64,000 nt of DNA from Opitutus sp. (GTDB taxonomy: Bacteria; Verrucomicrobiota; Verrucomicrobiia; Opitutales; Opitutaceae): positions 2,294,501-2,358,500 of the forward strand of contig JANPZY010000001.1 of the NCBI GenBank assembly GCA_024707325.1. The letters are read 5' to 3'. The translations under genes were made by a program, and so were the position numbers. This document shows positions 60,385 through 64,000 of this stretch, piece after piece (within the stretch, counting starts at the first letter, position 1; each line of letters starts with the position of its first letter). Below the pieces are notes generated by a model, which worked only from the letters and a program-made list of their open reading frames with translations, was not told where the DNA came from and searched no databases.

Positions 60385-61992
60385 ATGTCCCCAGCGCCCA
60401 CCAGCCCGACGCCCGAGCGTGAGTTTGTGATCCGACGCCGTCGTCTGCGGTTCCTCGGACTCTCGCTCGACGACGTGATCCGGATGTTTTTCGGCAGCAA
60501 CGCCCTCGTCGCGATGGTCGTGCTGGGTTTGATCACGGTCTTCCTCTTCAAGGAAGGCGCGGGCTTCTTCGGCGACAATCTCGACAACCTGCGCATCTAC
60601 CGCCGCGCCGGACTCGAATATGTGGACTACCTGCGGCGCGCCGAGGCGGAGCACACCGCGCTCACGCGCTATCTCTCCGACCTGCGACTGCGCACGCTGC
60701 AGCACTACATGAATGTCGAGAAGCTCAGCGTGGCCGAGGCCAACGCGAAGCTCGCGGAGTTCGACGCGTTTGCCGATCGCTTCGCTGAACCGGCGGAGCC
60801 GATTCGCGGATTCGTTTCCGATCTCACCGACGTCGTGGCCGAGATCAAAACCAAGCACGCGGTCACGCTCGATCAGATGGAGGAGAAACGTCAGCTCGTC
60901 GCGGTCGGCCGCGAAGCCGACGCCGACGCGATCGTGGTCGAGCCGGTCGATTTCGACGCGGAACTCGCGCCCGTGCTCGGCACGCTGCCGGCGTTCAAGG
61001 AAGCGAATCGCACCTTCATGCGCGAACTGCAGATCGCGCTCGACGATCAGCCGACGCTGCCGACCGACGAACTTAACCAACGCCTGGAAAAGTTTCAGCG
61101 CCTCGCGCGCACCTTCATCGGCACGCTGCCGCAGGTGGAGCGCGATCTCGAATCATGGGATCCGACGCAACCGATTCCGATGTGGAAAGCGTTCACGTCT
61201 TTCCTCTTCGGACGCCAATGGCTCACGGCGAGTTTCTGGCAGGACTGGTATGGCGTGCTGCCGCTGCTCGTCGGCTCGCTCATGGTGTCGGCGGTCGCGC
61301 TCGCGCTGGCGGTGCCGCTGGGGGTGGGGGCGGCGATCTATGTGAACCAGCTCGCGAGTCCAGCGGAGCAACGGTTCATCAAGCCCTGTATCGAGTTCAT
61401 CTCCGCGTTTCCGTCGGTCGTGCTCGGATTTTTCGGCATCGTTTTCCTCGGCGAACACCTCCGCGCGCTCTCGCAGGTCGAGTGGCTTTCGTGGGTGCCG
61501 GGTTTTCCGATCGCAGAGCGGCTCAACGTGCTCACCGCGGGCTGCCTGCTCGCGCTGCTCTCGGTGCCGACGATTTTCACGCTTGCGGAGGACGCGTTGA
61601 ACAACGTGCCCCGCGCGTTCAAGGAGGCGTCGTTCGCGCTCGGAGCGACGCGGCTCCAGACAATTCTCAAGATCACGGTGCCCGCCGGACTCTCGGGCAT
61701 CATCTCCGCCGTGCTGCTCGGTTTCGGCCGCGTGATCGGGGAGACGATGGTCGTGCTCCTGTGCGCGGGAAATCGCATCGCGATTCCCGATTTCTCGGAG
61801 GGGCTCGCGGCCTTCACGCAGCCCGTGCACACGATGACCGGCATCATCGCGCAGGAAATGGGCGAGGTCGTGCGCGGCAGCATCCACTATCGGGCGCTGT
61901 TCATGGTCGGCCTGGTGCTGTTCTTCCTCGCGCTGCTCATCAACTACATCGCGCAGCACATCGTGCGGCGCTACCGCATCTCCATCGGCTGA
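60385..61992 (+). CDS. pstC: Phosphate ABC transporter permease PstC with long N-terminal insert
   Basis: 535 residues, far longer than the about 320 of E. coli PstC. After the first helix (ALVAMVVLGLITVFLFKEGA) comes a roughly 230-residue mostly hydrophilic, partly helical region, then the MetI-type permease domain (YGVLPLLVGSLMVSAVALAL onwards), with the coupling helix EDALNNVPRAFKEASFALGA. A large extracytoplasmic PstC_N-like insert is known in some lineages. A start at 60349 (GTG) is possible. Confidence 0.88.
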   Translation: MSPAPTSPTPEREFVIRRRRLRFLGLSLDDVIRMFFGSNALVAMVVLGLITVFLFKEGAGFFGDNLDNLRIYRRAGLEYVDYLRRAEAEHTALTRYLSDLRLRTLQHYMNVEKLSVAEANAKLAEFDAFADRFAEPAEPIRGFVSDLTDVVAEIKTKHAVTLDQMEEKRQLVAVGREADADAIVVEPVDFDAELAPVLGTLPAFKEANRTFMRELQIALDDQPTLPTDELNQRLEKFQRLARTFIGTLPQVERDLESWDPTQPIPMWKAFTSFLFGRQWLTASFWQDWYGVLPLLVGSLMVSAVALALAVPLGVGAAIYVNQLASPAEQRFIKPCIEFISAFPSVVLGFFGIVFLGEHLRALSQVEWLSWVPGFPIAERLNVLTAGCLLALLSVPTIFTLAEDALNNVPRAFKEASFALGATRLQTILKITVPAGLSGIISAVLLGFGRVIGETMVVLLCAGNRIAIPDFSEGLAAFTQPVHTMTGIIAQEMGEVVRGSIHYRALFMVGLVLFFLALLINYIAQHIVRRYRISIG

Positions 61993-61995
61993 CGC

Positions 61996-63039
61996 ATGAC
62001 GCCCGCCACTTCCACCAATCCGTTCGCCTTTCGCCCCAGTCGCGCCCGCGCGTTGGAAAAAGGCTTCTCGTGGATCTTCCGCTTTGCGACCTACGCGGTG
62101 CTGCTCGCCGGCGCGGCGGTGTTCTTCCACATCGTCGCGAAGGGCGCTTCGACGGTGTTCACGGCGGCGCCGCCATTCATCAACGCCGAGTTTCTCTTTA
62201 GCGCGCCGGAGACGCTGTATGTTTTCGAATACGAGGGACAGCGCCACGAAATGGGCGATCGCGAGTTTCGCGCGTTTCGGGCGAGCCTGGGCAATCCCGA
62301 CATCTCCGCGGAAACCTATGCCTACTCGGCGGGCGGCATTTTCCCCTGCATCGTCGGCACGCTGCTGCTCGTGGGCGGAGCGATGACGATCGCGCTGTTC
62401 CTCGGCGTGTCCGCGGCGATTTATCTCAACGAATACGCACGCGACACGCGTGCGATCCGGCTCATCCGGCTCGCGGTCGTGAATCTCGCGGGCGTGCCGT
62501 CGATCGTGTTCGGTCTTTTTGGTTTCGGGCTCTTCGTGATTTTCTTCGGGTGGAACGTCTCGCTGCTCGCGGGCTGGTTCACGCTGGCGTTCATGGTTCT
62601 TCCGGTGGTGATCACCGCGAGCGAGGAGGCGCTGAAATCGATTCCGAAAGGTTTTCGCGAAGGCTCGCTCGCGCTCGGTGCGACCAAGTGGCAGACGATC
62701 CGCAAGAACGTGCTGCCGTATGCGCTGCCGGGCATTCTCACGTCGTCGATCCTCGGCATCGCGCGCGTCGCGGGCGAGACCGCGCCGATCATGTTCACCG
62801 CCGCCTACGTGGTGCGCGATCGCCTGCCGTGGGAGGTCGCGAAATGGAGCGACTTCTTTTTCCAGGGCGTGATGGCGCTGCCGTATCACATCTACGTCGT
62901 CAGTTCGAAGATTCCGCAGAACGACTACACCGAGCGCGTCCAATACGGCACCGCGCTGGTGTTCCTGCTCGTCGTGGCCGCCGTCGCCACCGCGTCGATC
63001 GTCCTGCGCAATAAACTCCGCAAACGCTACAAGTGGTGA
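61996..63039 (+). CDS. pstA: Phosphate ABC transporter permease PstA
   Basis: 347 residues. Helix near residue 30, then about 75 residues of extracytoplasmic loop ([20 protein letters not shown]), then the permease domain starting [20 protein letters not shown], with [20 protein letters not shown] (EAA coupling motif). Starts 3 bp after pstC; the stop overlaps the start region of pstB. Confidence 0.9.
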   Translation: MTPATSTNPFAFRPSRARALEKGFSWIFRFATYAVLLAGAAVFFHIVAKGASTVFTAAPPFINAEFLFSAPETLYVFEYEGQRHEMGDREFRAFRASLGNPDISAETYAYSAGGIFPCIVGTLLLVGGAMTIALFLGVSAAIYLNEYARDTRAIRLIRLAVVNLAGVPSIVFGLFGFGLFVIFFGWNVSLLAGWFTLAFMVLPVVITASEEALKSIPKGFREGSLALGATKWQTIRKNVLPYALPGILTSSILGIARVAGETAPIMFTAAYVVRDRLPWEVAKWSDFFFQGVMALPYHIYVVSSKIPQNDYTERVQYGTALVFLLVVAAVATASIVLRNKLRKRYKW

Positions 63040-63044
63040 ACGCC

Positions 63045-63905
63045 ATGCTCACGATGGAACCTGCGCCCGTCCAAGCCACACCTTCCCGACCGATGTCTCC
63101 CTCCGCCCGTCCCACTGCGGCTTCGGCCGCCTCGTCCTCTTCTTCCGATCCCGCGATCATCGAGGTGCGAGATCTCGATTTCAACTACGGCAGCCACCAG
63201 GCGCTGCAGGGGATTTCGCTGGATATTCCGGAGAAGAAAGTCACGGCGTTCATCGGTCCGTCGGGCTGCGGCAAATCCACGCTGCTCCGCTGTTTCAACC
63301 GCATGAACGATCTGATCGACGGCGCGCGCGTCTCCGGCGGCTCGATCAAGATCCGTGGCGTCGACATCAACTCGCCGGCCGTGGACGCGATCGAGCTCCG
63401 CAAACGCGTGGGCATGGTTTTCCAGAAATCGAATCCGTTTCCCAAATCGATCTACGAAAACATCGCCTACGGTCTTCGCCTGCAGGGCATCCGGCAGCGC
63501 GAGCGGCTCGATGAAATCGTCGAACGCTCCCTGCGCGGGGCGGCATTGTGGGACGAAGTGAAGGATCGCCTCGACGCGAGTGCGCTGGGTCTCTCCGGCG
63601 GTCAGCAGCAACGGCTCTGCATCGCACGCGCGATCGCGGTTGAGCCCGAGATCATCCTGATGGATGAGCCGTGCTCCGCGCTCGATCCGGTTGCGACGGG
63701 CAAGGTCGAGGAGCTGATCCAGGACCTGCGCCACCGCTACACGATCGTGATCGTCACGCACAACATGCAACAGGCCTCGCGCTGCTCCGACTACACGGCG
63801 TTTTTCTATCTCGGCCGACTCGTCGAGTTTGGCGCCACGCGCAATCTCTTCATGAATCCCGCCAATCCGCAGACCGAGGCCTACGTCTCCGGTCGTTTTG
63901 GCTGA
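63045..63905 (+). CDS. pstB: Phosphate ABC transporter ATP-binding protein
   Basis: 286 residues from the ATG at 63045; a GTG at 63033 is in frame and overlaps pstA. Ala/Ser/Pro-rich N-terminal extension of about 35 residues, then the ATPase: Walker [21 protein letters not shown]-loop [20 protein letters not shown], signature [14 protein letters not shown], Walker [19 protein letters not shown], and H-loop [16 protein letters not shown]. Canonical PstB motifs. Confidence 0.93.
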   Translation: MLTMEPAPVQATPSRPMSPSARPTAASAASSSSSDPAIIEVRDLDFNYGSHQALQGISLDIPEKKVTAFIGPSGCGKSTLLRCFNRMNDLIDGARVSGGSIKIRGVDINSPAVDAIELRKRVGMVFQKSNPFPKSIYENIAYGLRLQGIRQRERLDEIVERSLRGAALWDEVKDRLDASALGLSGGQQQRLCIARAIAVEPEIILMDEPCSALDPVATGKVEELIQDLRHRYTIVIVTHNMQQASRCSDYTAFFYLGRLVEFGATRNLFMNPANPQTEAYVSGRFG

Positions 63906-63928
63906 TCCTTTCCACTCCGCTTTCCACC

Positions 63929-64000
63929 ATGACCCACTTCACTGAAGAGATGAGCAAGCTGAAGGATGCGCTCCTCGCGATGGCGAGCCACGCCGAGTCC
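63929..64000 (+). CDS. phoU: PhoU, truncated by window edge
   Basis: 24 codons: MTHFTEEMSKLKDALLAMAS then HAES, the characteristic first helix of PhoU, 23 bp after pstB. It normally silences the Pho response by contacting PstB and the sensor kinase. The rest lies beyond the right edge. Confidence 0.8.
   Translation, partial: MTHFTEEMSKLKDALLAMASHAES

Noticed and set aside
61153-62943. A 596-codon minus-strand gene
   Set aside because: Antisense to pstC and pstA, composition dominated by Arg, Glu and His; an open shadow frame only.
1-64000. tRNA or rRNA genes
   Set aside because: I saw no convincing T-loop or acceptor-stem pattern in the gaps and no rRNA sequence; absence is by eye only.

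Overview
The window is high-GC bacterial DNA, densely packed, with many ATGA stop/start overlaps. The gene families suggest a Verrucomicrobiota member, most likely Opitutaceae-like: a DUF1592/DUF1588 planctomycete-type cytochrome paired with a DUF1552 Tat protein, a TIGR03067 protein, an exosortase, a moxR-DUF58-Bat operon, KDO transferase (Gram-negative LPS) and an OprP-like porin with pst genes. This assignment rests on family content only.

Layout. 1-2525: heme A synthase (left-truncated), a CusF-SCO1 copper chaperone and a two-domain His-rich membrane protein. 2529-3298: AMP nucleosidase. 3432-8809: operon of DUF1592/DUF1588 cytochrome, DUF1552 protein, di-heme and mono-heme cytochromes c. 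8810-9640: repeat island. 9638-15003: Hsp20, BASS transporter, MazG-like hydrolase, MIF-like tautomerase, MogA, GluQRS, LOG and NUDIX. 15393-22787: moxR-DUF58-batA-batB/C-batD/E. 22866-27069: RF-like protein, MOSC protein, GH43, TIGR03067 and RmuC. 27194-37028: signalling cluster with a REC-kinase, FadL, a GAF/PAS kinase and, divergently, a LuxD-like acylhydrolase fused to a methyltransferase, a 7TM-GAF kinase and a GAF-PAS-pseudoreceiver. 37196-41580: hit-phoH-pgpH-ybeY. 41767-43766: TetR and FabF-type synthase. 43767-44666: second repeat island. 44667-52845: exosortase, M16 protease, WaaA, and a glycosyltransferase-lipid kinase-phosphoesterase operon. 52977-57875: SNF2 helicase, PtsN-like protein and CLC channel. 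58147-64000: Pho box, OprP-like porin, pstS-pstC-pstA-pstB and the start of phoU.

Two things stand out. First, a family of tandem repeats with an exact 22-bp period, itself built from two related 11-bp half-units, occurs at eight places. Most copies fill gaps at gene 3' ends, one lies in frame inside a coding sequence, and two sit in a composite element with a shared palindrome on one side and a shared inverted-repeat element on the other. Second, the 27-37 kb cluster couples a LuxD-like serine hydrolase/SAM methyltransferase fusion to three histidine kinases, a pseudoreceiver and a FadL porin. This resembles the logic of Phc-type fatty-acid methyl ester quorum sensing and is a good candidate for an undescribed signalling system.

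Seven genes carry in total eight single-base frame breaks, most in short homopolymers. This pattern suggests residual sequencing indels rather than widespread gene decay, and those genes are annotated here across the break.
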